Assembly: GCA_049652385.1 (NCBI GenBank)
Contig: JBASDX010000004.1
Span: 88,187-152,186, forward strand
Reading direction: 5' to 3'
Source of the DNA: DMER64 sp049652385
GTDB taxonomy: Bacteria > Bacteroidota > Bacteroidia > Bacteroidales > UBA932
DNA: 64,000 nt
This document shows positions 42,206 through 52,644 of this stretch, one piece after another. Every line of letters begins with the position of its first letter. The first letter of the stretch is position 1. The position numbers and the translations under genes were made by a program. Under the pieces are notes generated by a model. The model was not told the origin of the DNA and made no database searches. It saw only the letters and a list, made by a program, of their open reading frames with translations.

Positions 42206-44284
42206 TTATTTAATGTAAAAAACGACGGAAGACCAAGGATCCATCCTCAACGTATGGCCTTTTTTCTCTTCCCTTATATATACGCTTCCTTGCGTAACTA
42301 CGGCGTGGTCTATCTTGTCTTCCACCACAAACTCCGTCCGGTCTTTTCCAAAATTGTGGAGTACCAACAAGGTTTGGCTGCCGGCTATACGGTACCACGC
42401 TCCTATATGCGGCCATACAGACTGCGCAGTGGAATTGTACACATCATGTTCTTTGGTAATTCCTGCAGCCAGTGCCGGATACGTATTACGTGCCCGTGCA
42501 AAGGTACGGTACAACGTCAACAAAGAAGCCGTGTCGGCTTCTTGCTCCGGTACGGCAGCTACCGAACGGTAAAACCCCTGGTCAATCTTGTCTGTGTACG
42601 AAGTAGTGTAGTTGTCTCCCCACAACATGGGGCTTCTGACGTATTCGTCTCCTTTGGATTTGTTGCCGATGTAACCCAGCTCTTCTCCGTAATATACGTA
42701 CGGTGCTCCGCCGGAAGTCAGCAATACGGCGGCCGCCAGTCTTGTTTTGGCATCTGAACCTCCTAATTGCGTACGTGCGCGTACTTCATCGTGGTTGGAG
42801 AGTTTGGTGGCCCGGATGGCTTCGCTCCGTACGGGTTTGTACGCTTTTTCAAATTCCAGTATGTCTTTGGCAAAGTAACAGCCGGTCTGCTGGTCCAGGG
42901 CCCATTGCAACCGATACCAGAAAGAAAACTCAAAGAGTGCCGGCAATCCGGCGTAATAAGGTGCCACCTGCCGGTAATCGGAGAATACCTCCCCTACCAT
43001 ATAGATGTCTTCCGTATGTCTTTGTCTGTAATACGCATTCAGGTGGTCGTAAAATTTCTTGAGAAAACGCGGATTTTCGTCCGAATTTTCGTTATGGTAG
43101 ATATGTTTTACGGCATCCAGCCTAAAGCCCGCCACTCCGGCATCTATCCACCCCTTGGCGTCTTCTGTCAAGGCAATGAAGGCCGGACTGTGCTCGGCCG
43201 TTTCCACGGCTCCAAAATTCAAATCGGCAAACCAGTTGGTCCAGAAATGCGAATGGAACATCGTTGCTCCGGGCAGCTGCACGTTGAGCACGTTGTCGGG
43301 ATTGTCGTGCGTATACAAAGTGAATGGTTTTCCATAGGCTACTGTAGCCGAGCTGCTGTTTTGAGCTCCGTATTTTGTTTTCTTGTCCCATTGGGTAGCG
43401 CTGGTGCGGATAAGAAATCCCCAGGACGAAGAAAAATCAACCGTCAGCTCGTACCATCCGCCGCCTTTATCCTCAAACGGAACCAAAATGTCGTTGCCGT
43501 AGTACAAATACCTGGCATTGGTCGTTGTGGAAAACGCTCCTGTGGACCCACCTGCAAACGTATGGGATACTGCAGCTTCTGCCTCTTGTACCGGTGTGAC
43601 GGTTACCGTGGGCCGGTCGGCGTTCTTCCAGTCGAGCGTGAAAGTGAGCCTCTTTTTCCCCGTGGAAGCAGTAGGAAACCATTGTCCTGCGTCGTAACCG
43701 GCAGCACCTTCCGTAGCAATCATGGGTATTTTTCCGGCTGCGATGTCGGCTGCCGGATTGTCGGAAAAAATGTAATAATCCCTGTATGGGCTTTCGGGTC
43801 CTTCAATGGCCTTTTGAAACCACCCATGTTCCCGGCCCGAATGGTTGATTACATAGTCCAGATAAATTTTTATATCTTTTGCTTTGGCCGCTTGTACCAG
43901 ACGGTTGAAGTCTTCCATGGTGCCGTATCGGGGATCAAGGGCGGCATAATCCACTACGTCGTATCCGTGGTACGACATGGCCGGATGGACAGGCGAAAGC
44001 CAAATGGCCGAAGCCCCCAGCCGATCTATATAATCCAGCTTATCCTTTATTCCGGCCAAATCGCCCCATCCGTCACCGTCGCTGTCTGCAAAAGAGTAAA
44101 CAAGGAGCTGATACGTGAGATCAGCTCGCTTGTTCCCGTCCCACGCCTGCGGAGTCGCCACAACTCTGACAAAAGTTTTAGTATCCTCTTTGCCATTGCT
44201 TCCGCTCGTGGGTCCTTTTCTACAGCCCGTTATGATAAGGAAAAGGGCGCCCAGGATAAGAGCGCTCTTTTTCATCTTATTCAT
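42206..44284 (-). CDS. susG: SusG-like surface alpha-amylase with inserted starch-binding domain
   Basis: 692 residues (ATG 44275 would give 689), lipoprotein (LGALFLIITGC). GH13 barrel with an insertion: LLVYSFADSDGDGWGDLAGI, LDYVINHSGREHGW; about residues 215-345 are an inserted beta domain (RLTFTLDWKNADRPTV to LYTHDNPDNVLN), in the same place as CBM58 in B. thetaiotaomicron SusG; then nucleophile D in AGFRLDAVKHIYH, E in MVGEVFSD and D in KLSNHDEVR. It cuts starch at the cell surface. It overlaps the susF stop by eight bases. Confidence 0.94.
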   Translation of the reverse strand: MNKMKKSALILGALFLIITGCRKGPTSGSNGKEDTKTFVRVVATPQAWDGNKRADLTYQLLVYSFADSDGDGWGDLAGIKDKLDYIDRLGASAIWLSPVHPAMSYHGYDVVDYAALDPRYGTMEDFNRLVQAAKAKDIKIYLDYVINHSGREHGWFQKAIEGPESPYRDYYIFSDNPAADIAAGKIPMIATEGAAGYDAGQWFPTASTGKKRLTFTLDWKNADRPTVTVTPVQEAEAAVSHTFAGGSTGAFSTTTNARYLYYGNDILVPFEDKGGGWYELTVDFSSSWGFLIRTSATQWDKKTKYGAQNSSSATVAYGKPFTLYTHDNPDNVLNVQLPGATMFHSHFWTNWFADLNFGAVETAEHSPAFIALTEDAKGWIDAGVAGFRLDAVKHIYHNENSDENPRFLKKFYDHLNAYYRQRHTEDIYMVGEVFSDYRQVAPYYAGLPALFEFSFWYRLQWALDQQTGCYFAKDILEFEKAYKPVRSEAIRATKLSNHDEVRARTQLGGSDAKTRLAAAVLLTSGGAPYVYYGEELGYIGNKSKGDEYVRSPMLWGDNYTTSYTDKIDQGFYRSVAAVPEQEADTASLLTLYRTFARARNTYPALAAGITKEHDVYNSTAQSVWPHIGAWYRIAGSQTLLVLHNFGKDRTEFVVEDKIDHAVVTQGSVYIREEKKGHTLRMDPWSSVVFYIK

Positions 44285-46826
44285 TCCATGTTACCCTAGG
44301 CGTATGGTGGGCCATATCCAGTACTACCGTGTAGGTAGCGGTTTTTTGAACTACTATATTGGCTCCGCCTGCGGTCAACTCTTGCGGGTCGCCTCCCAGG
44401 TTCAGGTCCCAGCTTCTGTTGAAGCGGATTTTAAATTCATCGCCTTCTTTCAAGGCTATGGTGGCCGAATACGTCAATGTTTCCGGATTAAACTCCATGG
44501 GTATGTCCGTTCCCCAGCCACTGCCCTCAAAGCTGCCAATCAACCCTACCAGGGTTATCGGAGTGGCATAGGCTTTTTCGTTGGGTAGTTGTACATTCCA
44601 CCAATACGATCCGTCGGGTAACATCAGATTGTCGTCGCGATAAAGATTGAATTCGTATTCCGAATTTTCTACCAAAACACCTCCAATCCAGTTACCGCTT
44701 TCAACAAACTTAAAGCCGTGTTCTGCACCATACATGGTCAGCGCTCCGCTGTAGTTTCCGTCACCGGCTCCGATTAACGCAGGGTCGTTGGCTGCATCCC
44801 AGCCGTGTCCTGAATAGTCACCGGGCACTATCAGATGGGTTCCGTACTGCGTTTCTATGTCACCTGTCTTTTCAATGGTCATATGGTACGGAGTAGTCGC
44901 CAGGCTGAGCGTGATGTTATACGAGCCGGCTTCAGCCACTAAATTGGCTCCGTCCTGTGTCAGGTTATTGGGATCGCCACCAAAGTTGATATCCCAACCC
45001 CCGTTCATCCGGAATTTGTATTCCGTTTTAGCGGTGAATTCCAAATCAGAAGCTGTCCAGACGTTCAAAGCGGCATCGTATTCCATGGCTACATCATCTC
45101 CCCAGCCGGTAAAGCTGCCTATCACACCTACACGGGTGATAAGAGTAGCCGTTGCACTCATGGTCGTCAGGTCTACTTGCAGGTAATAATAGCCTGCAGC
45201 GGGTACTTCCAGGTTACCGGCTCCGCCGTCTGTATCCAGGTTGTCCAAAGCACCTCCGTAGTTGGTGTGTCCCCAATCAGGATGGCTGGTAAACTTGAAG
45301 ATATCGGTCAGCATGACAAACCCTTCGTAGTGGCCTTCGTTATCTCCGTTCAAAACGGGGGCCGTAGCCGGATTCCATCCCTGGTGATTACCGGGTACGT
45401 ACAGTTTTTCCGGGAAGCTGGTATTGATGAAGTTGATGGTATACGGGTTGTGGTTTACATCCAATATGACCTTGTATTCTCCTGCCGGACGGTCGAATAC
45501 CAGGTTGTTGCCAATGGTAAAGCTGATGTTATTGAGCGATTCTCCACCGGCTGAGTGTGTCCAATCGTGGTTCGCCCGGATTTTGAATTCACCGGGCTGC
45601 ATGGCCGCGATAGTCTGGAAGGTGTTCGTTTGGGGATCGAGTACAAAATCTACGTCGTCTGCCCAGCCGTGGCTGTCCACCGGAGCTTCTCCAATCAAAC
45701 TCAGAATCTCTATCTGTACCATGTACAACGTATTGAGTTTTTTATTCAACGCTATGTTGTACACGCCCGAAGGCACGGAAATGTTGGCTCCCGTAATGCC
45801 CGAACCCGTTACGGCTGTAAACCGGCCACCGAACGTCGTAAGTTCTATGTTATCGATAGCAAAGTCACCTTCCCAGGCCGGTACCGGTGAGAATTTGAAT
45901 TCAGAAATTTCACCTTCTACCCTCAGGTCAATGATGCCTTCATAGAATCCTTTGCGTACTGTGGAATGGGGCAATGTGGGTGCCGAAGCGGGATTCCATC
46001 CCTGGTAGGCACCGGGCACGTAAATCAATTCCGGATACGTGGCCACGTACGTTTCAATCCCTATGGATATATAATTGGATACGATACCGTCCGGAATGGA
46101 TGCCGAAAAAGCTTTGACAAAAAAGTCCAGGTAGGCGTATTCGGCTTCGGGAGCTCCGGCGGCTACGGCCGCCTCGTTCAACTCATCCACCGTAATGGAG
46201 AAGGACGTTTCCTGCAAGCCTTCTGCCAGACGAACGGGGCTTCCTTCCAGATACTTCAGGTATACTCCGTAAGTAATGTCTTCTCCGTATCCCAGACGGG
46301 CCGGTGTCCATTCCAGCAAGTCTATCACGCCCTGGGGATCGGTCACATCCAACACAATGGATTCCACCAGCGGTGAAATGACTGACGATACGGCGTTGCC
46401 GTATGCATAAATATCCAACGTAACGGGGTCCGAAGTGTACGTTTGCGATCCGTTGGTCACGGAAACCTTGAACGACATGGTAAAGGTATCGTTTTCCGGT
46501 AAGTTGGGGAATGCTCCGTACAAAGCCGTTTTAAAGGCTGTTTTGGGAACACTGTAATACAATCCTTGCGTGGACGTGATTCTGACATCGGTGCCTTCGT
46601 ACGTCGCGTATAGGTCGTAGGTAAGTCCTTCCCCCAGGAAACGTGCCGGTTTCCAGGAGAAGTTTACCAGTTCCTCCATGGTGTTGGAGGTCATCAATAT
46701 GTCTGCATGGGCGTACAATTGCGGAGCAACGGGTGCCGTTGAAAAGGCGTCTTCTCCAATAACTTCACAGGAGACGGCTGCCAAAGTAACAATTGCAGCA
46801 GCAAACAGGTATTTTAATGCTTTCAT
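44277..46826 (-). CDS. susF: SusF-like surface starch-binding lipoprotein with six binding modules
   Basis: 849 residues; lipid cysteine C20 (IVTLAAVSC). Two SusE-type Ig-like domains (about 33-145, 147-262) are followed by six starch-binding-like modules in three alternating A/B pairs. A modules begin with LIYVPGAYQGWNPASAP (268), KLYVPGNHQGWNPATAP (474) and HLIVPGDYSGHGWDAAN (664); B modules with LSLIGEAPVDSHGWADD (375), VGVIGSFTGWGDDVAM (566) and VGLIGSFEGSGWGTDI (760). Each module ends in YKFRMNGGWDINFGG-type or YKVILDVNHNPY-type strands. SusE has two and SusF three modules in B. thetaiotaomicron. This is a non-catalytic, surface-exposed, multivalent starch binder. Confidence 0.9.
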   Translation of the reverse strand: MKALKYLFAAAIVTLAAVSCEVIGEDAFSTAPVAPQLYAHADILMTSNTMEELVNFSWKPARFLGEGLTYDLYATYEGTDVRITSTQGLYYSVPKTAFKTALYGAFPNLPENDTFTMSFKVSVTNGSQTYTSDPVTLDIYAYGNAVSSVISPLVESIVLDVTDPQGVIDLLEWTPARLGYGEDITYGVYLKYLEGSPVRLAEGLQETSFSITVDELNEAAVAAGAPEAEYAYLDFFVKAFSASIPDGIVSNYISIGIETYVATYPELIYVPGAYQGWNPASAPTLPHSTVRKGFYEGIIDLRVEGEISEFKFSPVPAWEGDFAIDNIELTTFGGRFTAVTGSGITGANISVPSGVYNIALNKKLNTLYMVQIEILSLIGEAPVDSHGWADDVDFVLDPQTNTFQTIAAMQPGEFKIRANHDWTHSAGGESLNNISFTIGNNLVFDRPAGEYKVILDVNHNPYTINFINTSFPEKLYVPGNHQGWNPATAPVLNGDNEGHYEGFVMLTDIFKFTSHPDWGHTNYGGALDNLDTDGGAGNLEVPAAGYYYLQVDLTTMSATATLITRVGVIGSFTGWGDDVAMEYDAALNVWTASDLEFTAKTEYKFRMNGGWDINFGGDPNNLTQDGANLVAEAGSYNITLSLATTPYHMTIEKTGDIETQYGTHLIVPGDYSGHGWDAANDPALIGAGDGNYSGALTMYGAEHGFKFVESGNWIGGVLVENSEYEFNLYRDDNLMLPDGSYWWNVQLPNEKAYATPITLVGLIGSFEGSGWGTDIPMEFNPETLTYSATIALKEGDEFKIRFNRSWDLNLGGDPQELTAGGANIVVQKTATYTVVLDMAHHTPRVTWNE

Positions 46827-46845
46827 GATTAACTACGTTTAACTG

Positions 46846-47931
46846 TTACTGTTTTTCCATAACCAGAACGTAAGGCGTTCTGTTACCATGGAGTTTCATA
46901 ACATAGGTACCCTGCGAAGGAACCAACAGGTCGTTGCCTCCTCCTTCAATCAGGTTTACTCCGCCTTCCACTGCCTGGCTGGCTTCGTTGTTCGTACCGT
47001 ATTTCATATCCCAGTTTTCATTGAACCGGATAAGGAAATTGAGATCACTGCTGAAAGTAATGGCGGGAGAAACCCAAATGTTTTCTCCGGCGTCATACAT
47101 CAGATCCAGGTCTGTCCCCCAGCCGCTTTCATCAAAAGCTCCAATGATTCCTACCTTGGCAATGCCCTTCTTGTCAATGGTCATTTTACCACGGTTAACC
47201 GTCAACACATAGATGTTGCCTTCCGTCAGATCTACCGACAAGTTGGAATCGTTCTGTTCCGGACAATACCAGGAAGGTGTAAGGTAGTTGTACCCCCAGT
47301 TTTCATCGGACCAGTTCCGGGCAACCGTAACTTTAAAGTAAGAGTATTGATCGGACCCGTCTTCCAGGTCTACCAATATCTTGTATATGTTGGTTCCACC
47401 GTCCGTTTCCCAGAATTGCGGAGCGTTTCCGATATTCCAGGATTGGTAATTGCCGGGGAGGAACAAGTAACGTAATTCTGCAGCAAATGTAGAGACATCA
47501 AAAGAAATGGTATTGGAAGTTACTCCTTCCAATTTGGTGCCGTATACTTTGGCCGTCAAATAAGCTTCCACGTTGGCCGTTTGGTTGACTCCAACTCCCA
47601 GATCGTTGGCCACCAGCCCGTTCAGGTCTGTTTTACTGATGGACAAGGATTGTGTGAAAGACGTTCCCACCAAGGCCGTCTGTCCATTGGCCCTGGCATA
47701 CAGGCTGTATTCAATCTGAACGGCCGGTCCAAAAGAAGCGGCACTCCAATTGAACGTGACACTTTCTACTTTGCTGTTGTGCGCATTGATAATGACAGGT
47801 CCCTGTGGCTCCAGGACAGGAGTCTTGTAGCTGCTTTTGGGGCTAAGGGTTGCCTTTTCTATCTGCATGTCGCAGGCGGCAAAAGCCATCACCAGTGTTG
47901 CAAACAGTGTAATGTATTTTATGTGCTTCAT
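46846..47931 (-). CDS. susE: SusE-like surface starch-binding lipoprotein
   Basis: 361 residues from ATG 47931 (MKHIKYITLFATLVMAFAAC); ATG 47943 is an alternative. One Ig-like N-terminal domain (about 30-145, with VIINAHNSKVESVTFNWSAA and EGVTSNTISFDV) and two starch-binding modules, one A type (LFLPGNYQSWNIGNAPQF) and one B type (VGIIGAFDESGWGTDLDL with FLIRFNENWDMKYG). This is the usual SusE layout. It lies between susD and the giant susF, 19-33 bases from each, and probably sits with them around SusC/D on the surface. Confidence 0.9.
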   Translation of the reverse strand: MKHIKYITLFATLVMAFAACDMQIEKATLSPKSSYKTPVLEPQGPVIINAHNSKVESVTFNWSAASFGPAVQIEYSLYARANGQTALVGTSFTQSLSISKTDLNGLVANDLGVGVNQTANVEAYLTAKVYGTKLEGVTSNTISFDVSTFAAELRYLFLPGNYQSWNIGNAPQFWETDGGTNIYKILVDLEDGSDQYSYFKVTVARNWSDENWGYNYLTPSWYCPEQNDSNLSVDLTEGNIYVLTVNRGKMTIDKKGIAKVGIIGAFDESGWGTDLDLMYDAGENIWVSPAITFSSDLNFLIRFNENWDMKYGTNNEASQAVEGGVNLIEGGGNDLLVPSQGTYVMKLHGNRTPYVLVMEKQ

Positions 47932-47964
47932 GATCGTATTCATTTAGGAATGATTCAACTCTCT

Positions 47965-49635
47965 TTAATACCCCGGGTTTTGTACCAGGTTTGGATTGGC
48001 GTTCAAATCGTCCAGGATGATGGGATACAGTTTACGGTGCTCGGGCAACGAAACTTTTCCGTTCATCACTCCGCCTTTCAAAGTCCAGGGAAATTGCATG
48101 GAGGTAAAATAACCGTAACGGATCAGGTCCGTTCTGCGGTGTCCTTCCCACATCAATTCGCGGGCGCGCTCATCCAGCAACCAATCCAGCGACATTTCGT
48201 CAGGTGTTTTGGAGGCTACTCCGGCCCGTTCCCTCAACTGATTGATATACCCTTTAGATACAGGGTCCGCTACCGCACCGCCGCTCATCCGTGCATCGGC
48301 CTCGGCATGTATCAGGTACATCTCGGCAAGGCGGAATACGGGGAAATCGATGGAAGAGAACTTGTAGTTGGGTTCTGCATCGGATACGGTGTGGCCGTCT
48401 GAATACAGACCGGAGAATTTCCAGCATCTCCAACCCGTGTCGGTAGTGGTGTTGTCAAACTCTTTTGTAGAGCCGATGTTGTAGAAGAAAGCCCGTTTAT
48501 CACTCCTTGCACGATCGTATCCAAAGCCCTCTGTAGCGCCCCAGATAACTCCCGACAGTTCAAAGCGTTGCACGTAATCATCTGCCACGTGGTAGCCGTT
48601 CCACGTTTCCGGATTGAGCAAGCCGCTCACGCCCAGATTTTGGGCGATGGCTTTGTTGGCATCTGAACTCAATGTGGCCGATACCAGGTGTGTGGTACCT
48701 CCCCAGCTTTGCGTGTGGTCTTTATCGTACGATATGGCGTAGATAAATTCATCCGCAGCACCGTTGGTGGTGTTATCCTGCATAAAGAGTTCGTGGTAAT
48801 TGGGATGCAGCTTGTAGCCCATCTGGATAACGGTTTGAGCGGCATCTTTGGCTTTCTGCCATTGTGCCGTTCCCGTATAGACCTGTGCGTTCAGGTACAT
48901 ACGTGCCAATACGGCCCATACAGACCCTTTTGTGGCACGCGGATAAGGCACCTGGCCTTTGGCCGGCATGTCGGAACTGTTGGCCAGTTCCAGCAATTCT
49001 TTTTCCAGCCAATCGTACAAGTCTTTACGTGCTATTTGTTCCGGAAGATCGCCGCCGATGTTTTCCTCCATGGCAAAAGGCGGATTTCCATAGAGATCCA
49101 ACAGCAGGTAATAATAGAGAGCCCTGTTGAAGCGGGCTTCTGCACGGTAGGTGTGTACCGTTTGCTTTTCACCGCCATGGCCTCTTTCCTCCAATTTATC
49201 GTCGGCTGTTTGGATTAGATATTCGTTAGCCAGCGTGATGCCTTTCATACAACGTGTGTACACGGCAATGATGGCTTCGTTATCGGCCGATGTCCAACGG
49301 TGGTACTGGATGGGTGCCACGTAATTGTCTCCCCATATGATTTTAAAAGAATCTGTTGACAATTCATTCAAAACCATATACATACGGGTGAGTTCGCTTT
49401 GTCCGGCGTCGGATACACTGATATCTGACGACCCGGCACTACCCTGGCTTACCAAAGCCCAGTATCCGTATATATAAGCCAGCCCGTTCAGGTAACTGGC
49501 CGGTTCTGCGTAAGCAGTTTCAGAAGTGGCGTCTGTTTCGTTCAACGGCAATGTGTTCAGGTCGTTGATACAAGCAACCGGAACCAGCAACAACGCCAGT
49601 GCTGCAATAAAACTTCTTTGTATTATCTTTTTCAT
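47965..49635 (-). CDS. susD: SusD-type starch-binding outer-membrane lipoprotein
   Basis: 556 residues, lipid cysteine C22 (ALALLLVPVAC) followed by INDLNTLPLNETDATSET. Helical SusD fold with CMKGITLANEYLIQTADDK, YRAEARFNRALYYYLLLDLYGNPPFA, VWAVLARMYLNAQVY and FPVFRLAEMYLIHAEA; the end is WLLDERARELMWEGHRRTDLIRYG and a tail LDDLNANPNLVQNPGY. DERARELMWEGHRRTD is typical of the starch-type SusD subgroup, as are the large tryptophan- and tyrosine-rich loops (WRCWKFSGLY). Eleven bases behind susC. Confidence 0.93.
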   Translation of the reverse strand: MKKIIQRSFIAALALLLVPVACINDLNTLPLNETDATSETAYAEPASYLNGLAYIYGYWALVSQGSAGSSDISVSDAGQSELTRMYMVLNELSTDSFKIIWGDNYVAPIQYHRWTSADNEAIIAVYTRCMKGITLANEYLIQTADDKLEERGHGGEKQTVHTYRAEARFNRALYYYLLLDLYGNPPFAMEENIGGDLPEQIARKDLYDWLEKELLELANSSDMPAKGQVPYPRATKGSVWAVLARMYLNAQVYTGTAQWQKAKDAAQTVIQMGYKLHPNYHELFMQDNTTNGAADEFIYAISYDKDHTQSWGGTTHLVSATLSSDANKAIAQNLGVSGLLNPETWNGYHVADDYVQRFELSGVIWGATEGFGYDRARSDKRAFFYNIGSTKEFDNTTTDTGWRCWKFSGLYSDGHTVSDAEPNYKFSSIDFPVFRLAEMYLIHAEADARMSGGAVADPVSKGYINQLRERAGVASKTPDEMSLDWLLDERARELMWEGHRRTDLIRYGYFTSMQFPWTLKGGVMNGKVSLPEHRKLYPIILDDLNANPNLVQNPGY

Positions 49636-49646
49636 AGCTGCCTGTT

Positions 49647-52640
49647 TTAGAAAGTTAAGTTAAGACGAAGGGTAAACAACCGGGGGCGCGGTATGATATT
49701 GAAGTCCACACCGTCCGAAGATCCGATTTCAGGATCCAACCCTCTGTATTTCGTGAAAACATACACGTTCTGCACAGATGCGGCAACCCTCAGGCTGCTC
49801 AGGTATTTCAGGTTATTGAACGTATAACCCAGGTTGATATCGTCTATGCGGAAGAACGATGCGTTTTCTATGAACATGTCTGAATATTTCTGATTGTTAT
49901 CGGATGGAGCCGTCCAATTTTTCACCAGATATTGGTTACTCAGGTTGTTCAGGTATCCTTTATTCCAGTCGTCGCTGTAGGAGGTGGAATAACTCATGGC
50001 CACTCCGTTAATCAGGTAATTACCCAGGGAGCCGTGCCCGTTGATGCCCAGGTCCCAATTCCTGTAGCGGAACTGCGTGTTAAATCCAAAGAAAGCATCG
50101 GGTACAGGGCTGTAGCCTGTTACGTAACGGTCGGCATCGGTAATTTCACCGTCTCCGTCGCGGTCAATCAAACCGTTTTGTACGGGGTTGCCGTCCTGGT
50201 CGTACAACTGTTGGAAGAGGTAGAACGTATAGGGCGTAAAGCCTTCTCTGTGTAAAGAAGTATATCCGCCCGTTCCTCCCAATCCCGAACCGGTTGTCAC
50301 ACCCAGATACCCTTCTGTCTTCAGGGTGGTCAGCTTGGTGATTTTCGTGTGCTGCAGGGTCAGGTTACCGCCAATGGACCAGTGCATATCGGCCGTTTGA
50401 ACAGGAATGATATTCAGGTTGAATTCCAATCCTTTGTTCTCCATGTTTCCGATGTTGGAAATGATGCTGTTGCCAAAGTTGGAACCAAGCGGTGTGGAAA
50501 TAACGTTCAGCAAATCAAAGGTGTTGCGGTAATACGCTTCTACACTACCCGTGATACGGTCTTTGGCAAATCCAAAGTCAAGTCCCACGTTATACGTTTC
50601 TGTGGTCTCCCACTTCAAGTTGGAGTTATACGCCAACGGAGCCAGTGTGGTATAGAATGTATTGCCAAACAGGTATTGCATTTCCGGTGAAGAAGAAGAC
50701 AGATACCTGGCCAGGTACGGATAATAGTCAGATCCAATGTCCTGTTGCCCCGTACGTCCCCAGCCGGCCCTGATTTTAAGAGCCGAGACGGCATTACTTC
50801 CTTTCAGGAAATGTTCTTCTGCCACATTCCAGGCCACGGCGGCCGAGGGGAATAACCCCCAGCGGTTGCTCTTGCTGAAACGGGACGAAGCGTCGTTCCT
50901 CAACGTTACGGTGAACAAATACCGGGAATCTATGGAATAATTGATCCTTCCAAAGAAGGAAATCAGGTAATATTCCTTGGCATTGGTAGGAGCCGTAAAA
51001 TAAAGGGCCCCCGGTCCGTCCGGCTGCGTATTGCGATATTGCTCTTCGTCATACTGTACGTAGTTGTGCTGCCAGGAATAACCCGCCATCACATCCAGGT
51101 GCGTTATTCCAATGTTTTTGTTGTAATTCAGGTACGTTTCCAGCAAGGTGTTTTTGTTGTAATTTTCATACATCACGTACAGGTCGTTGCTGGAGCGCAT
51201 GGCAGAAATGGAGCCCAGGGCGTTGAATTTCTCACCGCGGGTACGCGCTATGTCATAACCGGCGTTCACGTTCAGCGTCATGTCTTCCCAACCGTGCACC
51301 TTGTATACAATCTGTGCGTTTCCTATGGAACGCAGCGTATGGTTGAAGTTGGTGTAATCATAGATGGTAGACAACGGGTTAGTGCTGGACATGGTGTTGG
51401 CACTTCCGTCCGGATTGAGCCAGTTCCAGTAACCGTTGGCTTTAGAAGTATCTATGCTGCCGTCTTCTTTTGTAAAATGTACCGGTTTGGTGGGGTCAAA
51501 AGCCAGAGCGTTGCCCACGGCACCGGTAGAGGCCCAGTTTGTTTTCTGGTAAATGCCTTTGGCGTTGACATTGATGGTCAGATGGCCGTCAAAGAACTTG
51601 GGTGACAGGCTGATATCCAGGTTTCCACGCTGGTTGTCACCGGTCTTTAACGTAGCCTGGTCCAGGTTGTATCCCAAACTGACCCTGTACGGCATAAGTT
51701 TGGTAGCACCGTACACACTTACGTTTTGGTCCGTGTTGAACGACAAACGGTAAATTTCTTTTTGCCAGTCTGTGTTTGCCGTACCCAGCAAACCCTGAAT
51801 AATGGTATTACCGGGATACGTAGTAGTCATGAAATTCCGGTACTCGTCGGCCGACATCATGCTGATGGTCGATGCATTTTGTTTGAGTGAGTAGCTGGTA
51901 TTGTACCCTACGTTAATTTTCTTACCAGATCCTTTTTTGGTGGTAATGATAATCACCCCGTTAGAAGCCCTCGACCCGTAAATGGCCGTGGCACTGGCGT
52001 CTTTCAACACCGTATAACTTTCAATATCATTGGGATTCACAGAAGCCAGGGGGTTACCCATGCCGGCTCCTCCGTCACCTGTGATGGGAACTCCGTCAAT
52101 GACCACCAGCGGGTCATTGGAAGCGTTGAGCGAGGCGGCGCCGCGGATTCTGATTTTTGCCGAGGCACCGGGCTGTCCCGTGGCCGGCGTGATGTGCAAG
52201 CCGGAAACTTTTCCCAGCAGCATCTGATCCGGAGAAGAGACGGCTCCTCTGTTCAATTCTTCAGCCTTGATGGCTACTACGGAACCGGTCATATCGCTCT
52301 TTTTAACGGTTCCGTAACCAATGATTACCAATTCTTCCAGAAGTTCTGTGTCTTCGTACAATACTACACGGGTTGCATTCCGTGCTGCAACAACCAGGGT
52401 TTTATACCCCATATAGGAAATCTCCAGCAACGTTTCCGGCGACGGTACCCTTAAGGTAAACGCTCCGTCCAGGTCTGTCGTGGTTCCGTTGGTGGTTCCC
52501 TGTTGCAGGACTGTAGCTCCGATTACGGACCAATTGTGTTCGTCTACGACTAATCCCTTCACTTCGTACTGAGCGTAAGCCAAAGTCAGGGAAAACAACG
52601 TGACCGCAAGCAAAAAAGTCATCAGTCTTTTCATAAACAT
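49647..52640 (-). CDS. susC: SusC-type TonB-dependent starch transporter
   Basis: 997 residues from ATG 52640 (995 from ATG 52634, MKRLMTFLLAVTLFSLTLAY-AQ). After the signal come the regulatory-like beta domain (YEVKGLVVDEHNWSVIGATV), a TonB box region (LEELVIIGYGTVKKSDMTGS), the plug (KVSGLHITPATGQPGASAKI, IRGAASLNASNDPLVVIDG, ASATAIYGSRASNGVIIITTK) and a large barrel ending RLFTLRLNLTF. Together with SusD it imports maltooligosaccharides. Four bases downstream of the sugar porter gene. Longer frame to 52697 is rejected because it runs into that gene. Confidence 0.94.
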   Translation of the reverse strand: MFMKRLMTFLLAVTLFSLTLAYAQYEVKGLVVDEHNWSVIGATVLQQGTTNGTTTDLDGAFTLRVPSPETLLEISYMGYKTLVVAARNATRVVLYEDTELLEELVIIGYGTVKKSDMTGSVVAIKAEELNRGAVSSPDQMLLGKVSGLHITPATGQPGASAKIRIRGAASLNASNDPLVVIDGVPITGDGGAGMGNPLASVNPNDIESYTVLKDASATAIYGSRASNGVIIITTKKGSGKKINVGYNTSYSLKQNASTISMMSADEYRNFMTTTYPGNTIIQGLLGTANTDWQKEIYRLSFNTDQNVSVYGATKLMPYRVSLGYNLDQATLKTGDNQRGNLDISLSPKFFDGHLTINVNAKGIYQKTNWASTGAVGNALAFDPTKPVHFTKEDGSIDTSKANGYWNWLNPDGSANTMSSTNPLSTIYDYTNFNHTLRSIGNAQIVYKVHGWEDMTLNVNAGYDIARTRGEKFNALGSISAMRSSNDLYVMYENYNKNTLLETYLNYNKNIGITHLDVMAGYSWQHNYVQYDEEQYRNTQPDGPGALYFTAPTNAKEYYLISFFGRINYSIDSRYLFTVTLRNDASSRFSKSNRWGLFPSAAVAWNVAEEHFLKGSNAVSALKIRAGWGRTGQQDIGSDYYPYLARYLSSSSPEMQYLFGNTFYTTLAPLAYNSNLKWETTETYNVGLDFGFAKDRITGSVEAYYRNTFDLLNVISTPLGSNFGNSIISNIGNMENKGLEFNLNIIPVQTADMHWSIGGNLTLQHTKITKLTTLKTEGYLGVTTGSGLGGTGGYTSLHREGFTPYTFYLFQQLYDQDGNPVQNGLIDRDGDGEITDADRYVTGYSPVPDAFFGFNTQFRYRNWDLGINGHGSLGNYLINGVAMSYSTSYSDDWNKGYLNNLSNQYLVKNWTAPSDNNQKYSDMFIENASFFRIDDINLGYTFNNLKYLSSLRVAASVQNVYVFTKYRGLDPEIGSSDGVDFNIIPRPRLFTLRLNLTF

Positions 52641-52644
52641 TTTT

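Noticed and set aside
42767..44299. 510-codon plus-strand open frame
   Set aside because: It is antisense to susG, which has complete GH13 motifs on the other strand; the predicted protein shows no domain.
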